A stretch of DNA of 64,000 bases. It comes from Prochlorococcus marinus str. MIT 0917 (GTDB lineage: Bacteria; Cyanobacteriota; Cyanobacteriia; PCC-6307; Cyanobiaceae). Shown here one piece after another: positions 7,332-17,120 of this stretch. The stretch lies in contig NZ_CP114784.1 of assembly GCF_027359575.1 (NCBI RefSeq), positions 805,819 to 869,818 of the forward strand, read 5' to 3'. The notes below the pieces were generated by a model that saw only the letters and a list, made by a program, of their open reading frames with translations, was not told the DNA's origin and ran no database searches. Made by a program: the position numbers and the translations under genes. Every line of letters begins with the position of its first letter. Position 1 is the stretch's first letter.

Positions 7332-7361
7332 AGTACATATGTCCTTCAATACATATGTACC
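7332..7361 (-). promoter_or_regulatory. Twin LexA-type operator upstream of lexA
   Basis: Two ACATATGT palindromes at 7335-7342 and 7351-7358 lie 16 bp apart, centre to centre. With flanks they read AGTACATATGTCC (plus strand) and GGTACATATGTAT (minus strand), each one base off the cyanobacterial SOS box as I recall it (RGTACNNNDGTWC). Their place just before the lexA ATG fits autorepression. Confidence 0.7.
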
Positions 7362-7384
7362 TAAATTATCTCAACATCGCAACC

Positions 7385-8341
7385 CTAAAGCCCTCCAAGC
7401 TGGACGGCGAGCAATGCTTGCTGAACATGAAGCCTATTCTCAGCCTGATCAAATACATGACTACTTTTGCTCTCTAAAGCTTCTTCTGTAATTTCTTCAC
7501 CTCTATGAGCAGGCAAACAATGCAAAATAATTACTTCCTCATCTGCAAGACCTATTAATTTTTGATCAACTTTATACTTTTCAAAAATTTCTTTCCTCTT
7601 TAAATGCTCTTCTTCTTGCCCCATAGAAGCCCAAACATCTGTATAAATAACTTGAGCACCCTTAACAGCATTTGAAGGATTATTAGAAATAGATATTTTC
7701 GAACCAAATTCGGAAAGCGAGTTTGCCTTTTCTACAATTTTAGAATCTGGTTCAAAACCTTTTGGAGAGCAAATTTTTACATTCACTCCCAACATTGCTC
7801 CACATATCATCAGGGAGTTGGCAACATTATTTCCATCTCCTATGTAAGAAAGATTTATTCCTTTAAGCTGCCCAAATTCTTCCTGAATTGTCAAATAATC
7901 TGCTAGGGCCTGACAAGGATGTTCAAGATCAGTCAGAGCATTGATTACGGGAATAGTAGACCACTCTGCATATTCTTCCAGTTCTTGCTGAGAAAAAGTC
8001 CTAATTGCAAGAATATCGCAATATCGACTCAAAACTCTTGCTGTATCTTTAATAGGTTCACCCCTACCAAGTTGAGTGATTTGAGGATTTAGATCAATAG
8101 TTTGCCCACCAAGTCTTGCCATTGCTACTTGGAAACTCACTCTTGTCCTTGTAGAGGCTTTTTTGAATATCAATCCAAGAACTCTATTTCCAAGGTCTAT
8201 TCTTCTATTACCTATTTTTAGCTGTTTAGCTAATTCAAATAAAGATAAGACCTGATCTGTATTCAGATCAGATGAAGAAAGGAAGTTGCTTTTACTAAAA
8301 GAATTTAATCTAGAAGCTAAACCTAAAGATGCTGAAGCCAT
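7385..8341 (-). CDS. argF: Ornithine carbamoyltransferase
   Basis: It transfers a carbamoyl group from carbamoyl phosphate to ornithine to make citrulline, in the arginine pathway in the cytoplasm. The length of 318 residues is normal. The carbamoyl-phosphate loop STRTR is at residues 63-67, and the ornithine-binding HCLPAHRG box is at 274-281 with the expected Cys275. It lies between ftsH (54 bp upstream) and lexA on the same strand. The other arginine gene here, argD, is about 38 kb away, so the pathway is scattered. The first 15 residues before the conserved part are poorly constrained, so a slightly later start is possible. Confidence 0.97.
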   Translation of the reverse strand: MASASLGLASRLNSFSKSNFLSSSDLNTDQVLSLFELAKQLKIGNRRIDLGNRVLGLIFKKASTRTRVSFQVAMARLGGQTIDLNPQITQLGRGEPIKDTARVLSRYCDILAIRTFSQQELEEYAEWSTIPVINALTDLEHPCQALADYLTIQEEFGQLKGINLSYIGDGNNVANSLMICGAMLGVNVKICSPKGFEPDSKIVEKANSLSEFGSKISISNNPSNAVKGAQVIYTDVWASMGQEEEHLKRKEIFEKYKVDQKLIGLADEEVIILHCLPAHRGEEITEEALESKSSHVFDQAENRLHVQQALLAVQLGGL

Positions 8342-8395
8342 AAATAAGCCTCAAATATCCTTTATCGGAGATAAAGGATATAAAAGTCAAGTCTT

Positions 8396-10270
8396 TTAAT
8401 TTAAAACTTTTTCAGGCATGACACTGTTCGAAAGCATTTCTTTAAGTTCATCGCCCTCTATTACTTCCTTCTCAAGGATTTTCTGAGATATATCTTCTAA
8501 TAATGAAAGATTATTCTTAAGAATATTTAATGCACTTTCGTGTGCGTTATCTACCAAACTTCTAACTTCTTTATCGATGGCCTGAGCAGTTGCATCACTT
8601 AATTCTCTTCTTGGATTGTTATTACCACCAAGGAATTGCCCACCTCCTTGCTTGTCATAGGCCAAAGGTCCCAAAATATCACTCATACCGTATGTTCCAA
8701 CCATCTGCTCTGCTAAATCAGTAGCTCTTTGTAAATCATTTGATGCTCCAGTAGTAATTTTTCCAAAAATGATTTCTTCTGCAGATCTACCACCTAAAAG
8801 AGTAGCTATTTGACCTTGTAAATCTTCTTTTGAGTTTAAGAATCTTTCTTCGGTAGGTAATTGAAGGGTATAGCCCAATGCACTCATACCTCTTGGAACT
8901 ATAGATATTTTTGCGACTTTGCTACCTCCAGGCATTAGGTGGCCGACTATTGCATGACCAACCTCATGGTAGGCAACAATCTTTTTCTCATCATCTTGCA
9001 AAACTCTGCTTTTTTTCTCTAATCCTGCAACTACTCTTTCAATTGCCTCGTTGAGATCTTTTTGTTCAACGGATGTTCTTTTACCACGGGCTGCTAGCAG
9101 GGCTGCTTCATTTACCATATTGGCTAAGTCAGCCCCAGCAAACCCACTAGTTGCCTGAGCAATTCGATCTAAATCAATCTCATTAGACAATTTTACTTTT
9201 TTTGTATAAATTTCCAAAATTGTTTTTCTGCCAGACAGATCAGGTCTATCAACAAGAACTTGCCTATCAAATCTGCCTGGGCGTAGTAATGCTGCGTCTA
9301 AAACTTCAGGTTGGTTAGTAGCCGCAAGAACAATTACTGGTTTGTCAGTTGAAGCGAAACCATCCATCTCTGTTAGTAGCTGATTAAGTGTTTGCTCTCT
9401 CTCATCATTTCCACCAACAACTCCCATCGAACCTGATCTGCTTTTGCCGATTGCATCAAGTTCATCAATAAATATTATACAAGGTGCTTTTTTCTTAGCT
9501 TGTTCAAACAAATCTCTGACTCTTGCAGCACCTGCACCAACAAATAGTTCTACAAATTCAGAACCCGAAATAATAAAGAAGGGTACTTCTGCCTCACCAG
9601 CTACAGCTTTTGATAAAAGGGTTTTACCAGTTCCTGGAGGGCCGACAAGTAAAACACCCTTAGGAATTCTTGCGCCAATATCGGTATATCTTTGAGGCTT
9701 TTTGAGGAAATCAACTATTTCAGTTAATTCATCTTTAGCCTCATCAACTCCTGCTACATCTTCGAAAGTAACTTTTGATTCATCGTCGGGGACATATACT
9801 TTTGCCTTGCTTTTAGTAAAACTGAGAGCTCCCTGAGCTCCGCCCCCGCCCATACTTCTGCGAGCAAAAAACTGCAAGACAAGAATAAATATTAGAGGTG
9901 GTACAACCCAACTAAGGATAGTAGTAAATATATTAGGTTTCTTGGGAGGGGCAGCTGCAAACTCAACGCCTTTTTTCTCTAACCTCTGTGGTAACTCCAT
10001 ATCAAAAATTGGAGTTGTTGCAAGAACAGATGGAGCTCCCTCTTCTGCAGTAGAAAGTTCGTATCTAATTTGGTCTTGAGTTATGTATGCGCGTTTTACC
10101 TCTCCGTCATCAACTTGATTGATGAAAAGGGAATATGGAACTCGTGGAACTTGTGTATTTTGGCTTGGGAAAAAACTACTAAAAAGCAGAAGCGCTCCAA
10201 AACCTATAAGAACTAAATTAATTATTCCAAAACGTTTATTTGGTTGATTCTCATCTTGTCGTATTGGCAT
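8396..10270 (-). CDS. ftsH: ATP-dependent zinc metalloprotease FtsH
   Basis: A 624-residue membrane-anchored AAA+ protease. Two N-terminal membrane segments (about residues 15-32 and 118-136) flank a lumen- or periplasm-side domain. The AAA domain has Walker A GPPGTGKT near 210, Walker B IIFIDELDAIG and the SRH; a C-terminal M41 protease domain carries the zinc motif HEVGH. FtsH degrades misfolded membrane proteins; in cyanobacteria some FtsH forms act in photosystem II repair. I chose ATG 10270 (start MPIRQDENQ), because the upstream TTG 10303 adds a hydrophobic stretch not typical of the family. It is followed by argF on the same strand. Confidence 0.96.
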   Translation of the reverse strand: MPIRQDENQPNKRFGIINLVLIGFGALLLFSSFFPSQNTQVPRVPYSLFINQVDDGEVKRAYITQDQIRYELSTAEEGAPSVLATTPIFDMELPQRLEKKGVEFAAAPPKKPNIFTTILSWVVPPLIFILVLQFFARRSMGGGGAQGALSFTKSKAKVYVPDDESKVTFEDVAGVDEAKDELTEIVDFLKKPQRYTDIGARIPKGVLLVGPPGTGKTLLSKAVAGEAEVPFFIISGSEFVELFVGAGAARVRDLFEQAKKKAPCIIFIDELDAIGKSRSGSMGVVGGNDEREQTLNQLLTEMDGFASTDKPVIVLAATNQPEVLDAALLRPGRFDRQVLVDRPDLSGRKTILEIYTKKVKLSNEIDLDRIAQATSGFAGADLANMVNEAALLAARGKRTSVEQKDLNEAIERVVAGLEKKSRVLQDDEKKIVAYHEVGHAIVGHLMPGGSKVAKISIVPRGMSALGYTLQLPTEERFLNSKEDLQGQIATLLGGRSAEEIIFGKITTGASNDLQRATDLAEQMVGTYGMSDILGPLAYDKQGGGQFLGGNNNPRRELSDATAQAIDKEVRSLVDNAHESALNILKNNLSLLEDISQKILEKEVIEGDELKEMLSNSVMPEKVLN

Positions 10271-10375
10271 TAGCAAGGAACTAGGTATTACTAAGTTAAA
10301 CAAAATTCCCTACTAATTGACTTCTTTAACTGGAGGGAGATCCGAACGAAAATCTAATTTTTTAAAATTAATGCC

Positions 10376-11470
10376 CTAAACAAGTAGATTCCAACTGAGA
10401 TCTTCTCCTTTTCGTTCTAAAAGAGAATGTTGCAATTTGTAGGTAGATTCTATTGATTCAAAGCCAAAATCATTCAGAGGACTCATTGAAGACTTACCTC
10501 CTAAGAGTTTAGGTGCAACAAAAACCACTAATTCCTGAACACAATTAGCTTCAATTGCACTTGTAGCTAATTGGGGACCGCATTCCCAAAGGATTTTGTT
10601 GCAGCCTTTTTTCGCAAGTGAGCCTAGCAATTCAGATGGATCATCCGTATTTAATCTCAATTTCTCTGGACCATCTGGTAAATCAGAAAAGAAAGCTTCA
10701 TTCCCATCTGGCCCATAAGCAATTAATGTTCTCGCACTTTGCGTATCCCAAAGTTTTGCAGCTTTAGGTAAATCTAATGACCTTGAGAAAATCACCCTTA
10801 AAGGTTCAAACTTTGATTTACCCCTTGAAGTCAAAAGAGGATTATCGACACGAACTGTTCCTCCCCCAACTATTACTGCATCACACTTAGATCTAATTTG
10901 ATGAACTGAATTCCTAGCAGTAACACCTGTTATCCACTTACTACAACCATTTGGTAAGCCAATTCTTCCATCTAAGCTCATTGCCCATTTAAGAATTCCC
11001 CAAGGACGACCATGACGAACTCGAAAACTAAATTCGCGATTAACTAATTCACATTCTTGACTCAAAACCCCCTCGATAACTTCAAGTCCAGAGTCTTTTA
11101 ATCTTGAAATTCCATTGCCTGAGACTCTTGGATCAGGGTCAACCATTCCAATGACAACTCTTTTTAAACCTGCTTTTATTATTGCTTCTGTACATGGGGG
11201 GGTTAAGCCTTGGTGGCAACAGGGTTCTAACGTTACAACGATTGTCCCATCAATCGACTTCTCTCCCACTTGAGCAAGTGCTTCTATTTCGGCATGAGGG
11301 TTCCCTGCACCTGTGTGATATCCCTCTCCAACAAGTCTTCCACTTGAATCCAGGACAACAGCTCCTACAAGGGGGTTAGGGCTAGTCATACCTTCAGCTA
11401 GTAAAGCCAGTTGGATTGAACGTCTCATCCATGGCACCCATATTTTTTGATCCTCAGGCAAATTAATCAT
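10376..11470 (-). CDS. ribD: Riboflavin biosynthesis deaminase/reductase RibD
   Basis: This bifunctional enzyme carries out the second and third steps of riboflavin synthesis: deamination of the pyrimidine ring, then NADPH-dependent reduction of the ribose side chain. The N-terminal cytidine-deaminase fold shows the zinc motif HAE (His59, Glu61) and PCCHQGLTPPC (about 83-93). The C-terminal reductase domain starts near residue 145 (RPWGILKWAMSLDGRIG). The length of 364 is normal. The gene ends 105 bp before ftsH; the DUF3122 gene lies 2 bp upstream on the same strand and is probably co-transcribed. Confidence 0.96.
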   Translation of the reverse strand: MINLPEDQKIWVPWMRRSIQLALLAEGMTSPNPLVGAVVLDSSGRLVGEGYHTGAGNPHAEIEALAQVGEKSIDGTIVVTLEPCCHQGLTPPCTEAIIKAGLKRVVIGMVDPDPRVSGNGISRLKDSGLEVIEGVLSQECELVNREFSFRVRHGRPWGILKWAMSLDGRIGLPNGCSKWITGVTARNSVHQIRSKCDAVIVGGGTVRVDNPLLTSRGKSKFEPLRVIFSRSLDLPKAAKLWDTQSARTLIAYGPDGNEAFFSDLPDGPEKLRLNTDDPSELLGSLAKKGCNKILWECGPQLATSAIEANCVQELVVFVAPKLLGGKSSMSPLNDFGFESIESTYKLQHSLLERKGEDLSWNLLV

Positions 11471-11472
11471 TT

Positions 11473-11967
11473 TTATTCAGCCAATGATCTCCATTCACTT
11501 ACTAAGTATGGCGGGATTGGCAAATCATTTATCACGCCAGGCAAGCTGAGTCTCAATGGTCTATTTTTATCCAACTCGGCAATCAAATTGCTTAGTTCAA
11601 ATTCTGCAGCAGAGTCATTCAAAATTTCAACCTTGATTTTACTGTTTTTAGTTATGTCTTTTAGATCCCAAGTCTTTCTCCCCGATTTAACTGTCAAGTT
11701 AGTTGGATGATCAATCCTTAATGAGCCTGGATAACCCACAATTCTTAAAATTAAATTATTAGACTTTATGGAACTTGGATAAACGATAATTTGCCAAGTT
11801 TGATAATCCACGTCTTTGAGGCTCTCAAGACTTCTTTTAATCTCTTTTTTCTGATCATTTGAAGTAACTGTTGAATCTGCATAACCTTTATTTGCGTTAG
11901 TAAAAAAACAACAACAAATCAAAAGACAAGAAATTATTATGCGAAATAAATCACGAAATCCTTCCAT
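11473..11967 (-). CDS. Exported DUF3122-type cyanobacterial protein
   Basis: About 164 residues from ATG 11967 (MEGFRDLFR). A signal peptide is likely: a hydrophobic IIISCLLICCCFF stretch is followed by NANKGYADS, which resembles a cleavage region. The mature part has the pattern of the cyanobacterial DUF3122 family (LILRIVGYPGSLRIDHP near the middle, EWRSL at the end). Function is unknown. An earlier ATG at 12003 would overlap the previous gene by 53 bp and place the signal sequence too far in, so I prefer 11967, which still overlaps it by 17 bp. ribD follows after 2 bp. Confidence 0.75.
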   Translation of the reverse strand: MEGFRDLFRIIISCLLICCCFFTNANKGYADSTVTSNDQKKEIKRSLESLKDVDYQTWQIIVYPSSIKSNNLILRIVGYPGSLRIDHPTNLTVKSGRKTWDLKDITKNSKIKVEILNDSAAEFELSNLIAELDKNRPLRLSLPGVINDLPIPPYLVSEWRSLAE

Positions 11968-12238
11968 CACTAATATCGGAAATCTCTGATTCAAGTAGTG
12001 CATCTAATGCTAATGCTGAGCGAACGAGTGACTGATATTTCTTAATGATACGTCGATTACGTTCAACTATTTTTGAAGGATCAGATTTTTCTGAATAATT
12101 AATAGGGTTTTCAAAGACTTGAACATCATCATCCATCAACTCTAAATCTTTTTGTTGCTTAATCAGAGCTATCAAAATTTCATGTAGTCGGGATCTTCTG
12201 GTTAAGTGACCCTCCGCTTCGTTTTTTTTAAGATTCAC
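11951..12238 (-). CDS. Conserved-looking hypothetical protein, 95 aa
   Basis: A cytoplasmic, helical-looking, highly charged protein with no signal or membrane segment. Seen: RRSRLHEILIALIKQQKDLE near the start and RRIIKKYQSLVRSALALDAL near the end. It is first in a minus-strand run with the DUF3122 gene and ribD, and its 3' end overlaps the next start. It faces cobL across a 98-bp divergent gap that presumably holds both promoters. I do not recognise the family; the context does not assign a role. Confidence 0.7.
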   Translation of the reverse strand: MNLKKNEAEGHLTRRSRLHEILIALIKQQKDLELMDDDVQVFENPINYSEKSDPSKIVERNRRIIKKYQSLVRSALALDALLESEISDISDGRIS

Positions 12239-12336
12239 AAAACCTTTAAGATAACTATTGAAGTTTTAGTTGATTTTAATCAAAAACATAGTAATGCTAT
12301 AAAAAGGAAATTTTTCTTCGTCCATTTATTTAAACC

Positions 12337-13620
12337 ATGCCTAATGAGTCAAATCAGATACACGTAATGGGAATTGATACTTCAAGTACTGAAAGTTTTT
12401 TTGAAACTAAAAAAAAAACAATTTTTAAAGCTGAAATAATCACTGGTCCGCGAAGAATTTTAGATTCATTCAAAACCTGGTTAAACGATAAAAATTTAAA
12501 AAATCATAAATTTGAGTTCATTGAAACTGACAAACTAAATGACTTTATAGATCAATTAAAAAAGAAAAAGAAAACAACAATTGTGTTTTCCGGAGGTGAT
12601 CCTCTTTGGTTTGGAATCGGTAGATTATTAATTCAAAACTTTCCTTTATCACAACTTCATTTTGAGCCTGCCGCTACCTCTTTTCAACTGGCTTTTTCCA
12701 GACTTGGAAAACCTTGGCAAAATACACAATGGATCAGTCTTCATGGAAGAGACCCAATTCTATTTGAAAAAGCAATTAAAAAGCTTCCTTCATCACTTGT
12801 GGTTTTAACTGACTCTAATAAATATGGTGCCAAAGAGGTTTATCAATTACTTAATTCACTAGGACTTGAGAGGAAATATCAATTTTGGACTTTTGAAAGG
12901 CTCGGATATCAAAATGAAAGAATCATAAAAATCAATTCAATTAGGGATTTTCCAACGGATATAGATCCATTGCATCTTGTTATTCTTTTTGAGAAAGAAG
13001 AGCCGCTAATAAAATCAAAAGATTTACCTTTATTTGGAATCGAAGATTCATTTTTTCTTCAAAATCCAGACTGCCCTGGATTAATGACAAAAAAAGAAGT
13101 TAGGGTTCAAATTCTTGCCGAACTTAATCTCCCCAATAAAGGTGTGATATGGGATATAGGTAGTGGCGTAGGTAGCATAGGCCTAGAAGCACTAAGGATA
13201 TCTCCAAACTTAAAATTAGTATCCGTTGATAAAAGGATTGGAAGTAAGAATATTATTGAAGAAAATGCAAGAAGGCTTGAAGTTAATCCATCTTTAATAA
13301 TTGAAGACGAAGCATTAAATATATTCAAAGGAAACAAACTCACATATAATCTTTTACATCCAGATAGAGTTATTATAGGTGGTGGTGGATCAAAATTAAA
13401 TTTAATTATTGAAGAGACAATTAAGCTAATAAATAGTAATTGTGTAATAGTAATACCACTAATATCATTAAAATCTATATCAAGATTAGAGTCAATTTTA
13501 AAGCCTAAAGCACACAAGTTTTCTATCAGCCAACATCAATCTTATAGAGGTGTAAGTATTGGAGATGATATAAGATTATCTCCTTTAAATCCTGTTTTTA
13601 TTTTGAAAGCTGAAGTTTAA
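12337..13620 (+). CDS. cobL: Precorrin-6Y C5,15-methyltransferase (CbiE-CbiT fusion)
   Basis: It makes precorrin-8x by methylating C5 and C15 of the corrin ring with SAM and removing the acetate carboxyl, in cobalamin synthesis. The N-terminal half (about 1-205) is a CbiE-type tetrapyrrole methyltransferase with VFSGGDPLWFGIGR. The C-terminal half is a CbiT-type class I methyltransferase whose SAM loop is WDIGSGVGSIGLEA near residue 271. The length of 427 fits the fused form. The start is ATG 12337. It converges with nadK, leaving only 6 bp between the stops. cobD, the other cobalamin gene, is near the right end of the window. Confidence 0.93.
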   Translation: MPNESNQIHVMGIDTSSTESFFETKKKTIFKAEIITGPRRILDSFKTWLNDKNLKNHKFEFIETDKLNDFIDQLKKKKKTTIVFSGGDPLWFGIGRLLIQNFPLSQLHFEPAATSFQLAFSRLGKPWQNTQWISLHGRDPILFEKAIKKLPSSLVVLTDSNKYGAKEVYQLLNSLGLERKYQFWTFERLGYQNERIIKINSIRDFPTDIDPLHLVILFEKEEPLIKSKDLPLFGIEDSFFLQNPDCPGLMTKKEVRVQILAELNLPNKGVIWDIGSGVGSIGLEALRISPNLKLVSVDKRIGSKNIIEENARRLEVNPSLIIEDEALNIFKGNKLTYNLLHPDRVIIGGGGSKLNLIIEETIKLINSNCVIVIPLISLKSISRLESILKPKAHKFSISQHQSYRGVSIGDDIRLSPLNPVFILKAEV

Positions 13621-13626
13621 TCATTT

Positions 13627-14535
13627 TCATATTTTATCAGGTTTCGCAACGTGGGGTAGACCCCAACCTAATTTATTTCTTAGAACTTGAAAGAACTCAT
13701 GATCAGAAAGTCTAATAAATTTAACTGGATGATCACTTTTTCTAATTAGGACTCTATCCTCTGGCCACACATAGCAGCCGGCACTACCATCTACTACCAT
13801 CATTAATCTTTCAGGTGTAGCAGGGAAAACTGTTACTGGCTCTTCATTGCTAAAGACAAGCGCTCTTGAAGCCAATGAATGAGGAGAGACAGGGGTAAGT
13901 TGCAAAACCGGACAATCAGGAGTAATTACTGGCCCCCCAGCACTAAGTGAATAAGCAGTTGAGCCAGTAGGAGTAGAAAGAATTACACCATCTGCAGAAA
14001 TGTCTACTGGTGCATGGCGACCAACAGAAATCTCAAAATGACACATGCTTGTCATAGGTTCTCTATGTAATGCCATTTCATTGAGACAAAGAGCTTCCCA
14101 TCTACATTGATCACCTCTCATAACACTTACTACTAAGCTTGTTCTCTCTTCAATATTCCATCTCCTTGAAACTAAATGTTTAAAAATCTTATCTATATCT
14201 GAAAGGTAAGCCTCAGCCAAAAACCCTAAATGCCCTGTATTTACAGTAAGTATGGGGATACCCAATGGTGCTGTCTGTCTTGCTGCAGACAATACGGTCC
14301 CATCACCTCCTAATACAACGGCAAATGAAATTGAAGAATCAAAGCCATCTGGTATGCATGAATTGTATCCTTGTGAACTCATATATTGATCAGGATTAGT
14401 AAAACCTAATAAACCGCCTGCGCTACTAACTCTGACAACTTCAAAACCAGAATCTTCTAGTTTCTTGTGAAAAGTTTTTGCTGTCTTCACAGCAAGATCT
14501 TTCCCATCATTAACGATCAGTCCTACTCGGGGCAC
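13627..14535 (-). CDS. nadK: NAD kinase
   Basis: It phosphorylates NAD to NADP in the cytoplasm. The length of 302 is normal. The GGDGT motif lies at 76-80 and is followed by [30 protein letters not shown] is the conserved binding and catalytic block of the central domain. pheS ends 94 bp upstream on the same strand. Cyanobacteria usually carry two NAD kinases; which paralogue this is cannot be decided here. Confidence 0.95.
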   Translation of the reverse strand: MPRVGLIVNDGKDLAVKTAKTFHKKLEDSGFEVVRVSSAGGLLGFTNPDQYMSSQGYNSCIPDGFDSSISFAVVLGGDGTVLSAARQTAPLGIPILTVNTGHLGFLAEAYLSDIDKIFKHLVSRRWNIEERTSLVVSVMRGDQCRWEALCLNEMALHREPMTSMCHFEISVGRHAPVDISADGVILSTPTGSTAYSLSAGGPVITPDCPVLQLTPVSPHSLASRALVFSNEEPVTVFPATPERLMMVVDGSAGCYVWPEDRVLIRKSDHPVKFIRLSDHEFFQVLRNKLGWGLPHVAKPDKI

Positions 14536-14629
14536 CGATCATACTTCACAAACTATTGATCAATATTAGCAATTAATGTCAAAAATATTTATTTAATACA
14601 ATTAAAAGTTAATTCAAAAATATCTAAAT

Positions 14630-15637
14630 TTAAAATTGTTCTAGAAATCTGAGATCACTTGTATATAACTTTCTAATATCATCTACGCCATGACGAACCA
14701 TGCAAAATCTTTCCACCCCAAGTCCAGCAGCAAAACCGCTATATTTTTCAGGATCTATCCCTAATTTTTCTAGGACCGCAGGATCTACCATCCCGCAACC
14801 CATAACCTCTAACCATTTACCTCTCCATTGAACATCAACTTCTGCTGATGGCTCCGTAAATGGGAAATAACTAGCTCTGAATCGAATAGGAAGATCTCCA
14901 AAAAACGCTTTTAAAAAAGCCATTACTGTGCCTCTTAAATGACTAAAGTCAAGCTTTTCATCAATTGCTAAGACCTCAATCTGGTGAAACACTGGCGAAT
15001 GAGTAGCATCAACTGCATCTCTTCGATAAACCCTGCCAGGAGAGACAATTCTTACCGGGGGCTTTTTGCTTTCAAGGCAACGAATCTGAACAGGCGAAGT
15101 ATGAGTTCTTAAAAGGTATTCACCTCCCAAATAAAAAGTATCTTGCATATCTCTTGCAGGATGGTCAGGTGGAATATTAAGTGCCTCAAAATTGTAGTAA
15201 TCCTTCTCTATTTCAGGTCCTTCAGAAACTTTGTATCCAAGTCCTAAGAAAAGATCAATGATTTGCTCAGTAGTTGTTATTAAGGGGTGCCGATGTCCTT
15301 GAAAAATACCCGTTGGAGGCGCTGTAACATCTATAGTTTCTTTTATTAGTATCTGATTTAAAGCCTGGGTTTTTAAAATTTCAAGCTTTTCTTTTATTAA
15401 TTCTTGCAATTGAGTTTTTAAAACGTTCGCTCTTTGACCAATTAAAGGTCTTTCCTCACTAGAAAGATTTTTCATCCCTCCCAATAGAAGTGAGAGTTTT
15501 CCTTTCTTTCCAAGGAAAGCCAACCTTAATTTCTCTATAGATTCAGAATTTTCAGCAGCAGCAATTTCTTTTGCAGCCTCGCTTTCTAATATTTCAAGCT
15601 CATTAATGAGCTGTTTAAGGGATAATGTTGAACTCAA
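14630..15637 (-). CDS. pheS: Phenylalanyl-tRNA synthetase alpha subunit
   Basis: The catalytic subunit of the alpha2beta2 class II enzyme that charges tRNA-Phe. It has 335 residues, the usual length. An N-terminal coiled coil (about 1-90) binds tRNA. Class II motif 2 is [10 protein letters not shown] and motif 3 is [20 protein letters not shown] near the C-terminus. pheT is not in the window, so the two subunits are unlinked here, as in other cyanobacteria. It is divergent from surE across a 67-bp gap. Confidence 0.97.
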   Translation of the reverse strand: MSSTLSLKQLINELEILESEAAKEIAAAENSESIEKLRLAFLGKKGKLSLLLGGMKNLSSEERPLIGQRANVLKTQLQELIKEKLEILKTQALNQILIKETIDVTAPPTGIFQGHRHPLITTTEQIIDLFLGLGYKVSEGPEIEKDYYNFEALNIPPDHPARDMQDTFYLGGEYLLRTHTSPVQIRCLESKKPPVRIVSPGRVYRRDAVDATHSPVFHQIEVLAIDEKLDFSHLRGTVMAFLKAFFGDLPIRFRASYFPFTEPSAEVDVQWRGKWLEVMGCGMVDPAVLEKLGIDPEKYSGFAAGLGVERFCMVRHGVDDIRKLYTSDLRFLEQF

Positions 15638-15704
15638 TGAATTCCAATCTCAAGTACTAGTTTAATCGGCAACCTGTCCCAGTTCTAAAAACTAATAGCT
15701 AAAA

Positions 15705-16493
15705 ATGAAACCATTGAGAATTTTAATTAGTAATGATGATGGAGTTTTTGCTGAAGGGATAAGAACACTTGCTTCATCGGCAGCGAGCAGAGGACATAAA
15801 GTTACTGTTGTTTGTCCAGATCAAGAAAGATCAGCCACCGGTCATGGATTAACTTTACATTCGCCAATCCGAGCTGAAAAAGCAGATGAATTATTTGGGG
15901 AAGGAATTAATGCTTGGGGGTGTAGTGGTACCCCTGCTGATTGCGTAAAACTCGCACTTAATGAACTTCTTGATCAAAAGCCAGACCTAATTCTTTCGGG
16001 AATTAATCATGGACCAAATCTTGGTACGGATATTTTTTGCTCTGGAACTGTTGCTGCTGCACTTGAGGGAACTTTGGATGAAATCCCATCTATGGCAGTA
16101 AGTATTGCCAGTTTTCAGTGGAAAAGTTTTAGTTTTGCTGGGAAATTAGCCTTAGATATTGCAGAAAAAGCAATTCAACAAAGTTGGCCAAAGAACTTAC
16201 TCTTAAATTTAAACATTCCTCCTTGTGAAGAGAAAAAAATGAGGAATTTGGTTTGGACAAGACTTTCAATCAGACAATATGAGGAACAATTCATTCGCAG
16301 GGTCGATCCAAGAGGGAACGCCTATTTTTGGATGGCTGGAGAAGCAGTAAAAGATCTTCAATCAGCTGGAGAAGGACCTAAAGAATGGCCAAGTGATGTT
16401 TCTCAAATAGCTTTATGCTCTCCCTCGTTAACACCAATACAACCTGATCTTTTTTGGAGAGGGAATCTGGATGACTTGCCAAACTTAATATAA
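15705..16493 (+). CDS. surE: 5'-nucleotidase SurE
   Basis: A metal-dependent phosphatase that removes phosphate from nucleoside 5'- and 3'-monophosphates and short polyphosphate. It has 262 residues. The metal-binding LISNDDG motif sits at the N-terminus and [12 protein letters not shown] in the middle supplies the Asn/Gly loop. Its 3' end meets the convergent DUF3611 gene 3 bp away. It is a single gene with no obvious partner. Confidence 0.96.
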   Translation: MKPLRILISNDDGVFAEGIRTLASSAASRGHKVTVVCPDQERSATGHGLTLHSPIRAEKADELFGEGINAWGCSGTPADCVKLALNELLDQKPDLILSGINHGPNLGTDIFCSGTVAAALEGTLDEIPSMAVSIASFQWKSFSFAGKLALDIAEKAIQQSWPKNLLLNLNIPPCEEKKMRNLVWTRLSIRQYEEQFIRRVDPRGNAYFWMAGEAVKDLQSAGEGPKEWPSDVSQIALCSPSLTPIQPDLFWRGNLDDLPNLI

Positions 16494-16496
16494 ATA

Positions 16497-17060
16497 TTAG
16501 TTTTTCCTAAAAATCCTTTGCAATAACCACAAAGAAAAAATCAGACCAATCAAGTGTGCAAATAAAACTTGAGTATTACTCAATACAGAAAGCATTTCTA
16601 AAGAAGTAATTGGGTAATTTTCCATTGCTCTCATACCCGTTCCAATAGAAATCCCAGGGGCTTGCATTGAGGCCTGAACGAACAAAGCTCCTGCTAAAGA
16701 TTGATATCCGACTGACGAAAAAACCAATCCAACCAAATCGACAATCAAGCCTCTCTTTAGTAAGCGACTTGTTTCACCTCTACTTGGTCGCGCATCACTG
16801 CCTAAGGCCCTACCAGTTTTCACTATCAACCAACCTTGCCAAAGGCTAAATAGCAATAAAATAAATGCCAATGTAGTGAGAGACAAACCTGGTCCTAATC
16901 CCAATGCTCTCTCTGAGTTTCTAGCTAAACTACTACCAACATTGTTGAACAACAAAACCCCCACTACCACTACACCTAAAATTGTTTGAATCCAAAACCG
17001 AAGCCAACCAATTCTTCTCATCCCAAGAGAAAGCAATTGAAAGTCGCGTTGATCTGCCAT
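16497..17060 (-). CDS. DUF3611 family membrane protein
   Basis: A 187-residue integral membrane protein with four likely helices (about residues 18-40, 60-80, 110-130 and 155-180 from ATG 17060). The conserved N-terminal FQLLSLGMRRIGWLRFWIQ pattern marks the DUF3611 family, shared by cyanobacteria and plant chloroplasts; its function is unknown, perhaps in the thylakoid or envelope. A GTG at 17102 is in frame but would overlap ribF and lengthen the N-terminus unnaturally. It is divergent from ribF. Confidence 0.82.
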   Translation of the reverse strand: MADQRDFQLLSLGMRRIGWLRFWIQTILGVVVVGVLLFNNVGSSLARNSERALGLGPGLSLTTLAFILLLFSLWQGWLIVKTGRALGSDARPSRGETSRLLKRGLIVDLVGLVFSSVGYQSLAGALFVQASMQAPGISIGTGMRAMENYPITSLEMLSVLSNTQVLFAHLIGLIFSLWLLQRIFRKN

Positions 17061-17120
17061 CACGATGAATAAGGCGATAAACCAAACTTGCCATCTAAGC
17101 ACAAAAATTGCACGTTTATC

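Noticed and set aside
13107-13517. Minus-strand 136-codon frame inside cobL
   Set aside because: Antisense to the SAM-binding domain; no ribosome-binding site and no motif.
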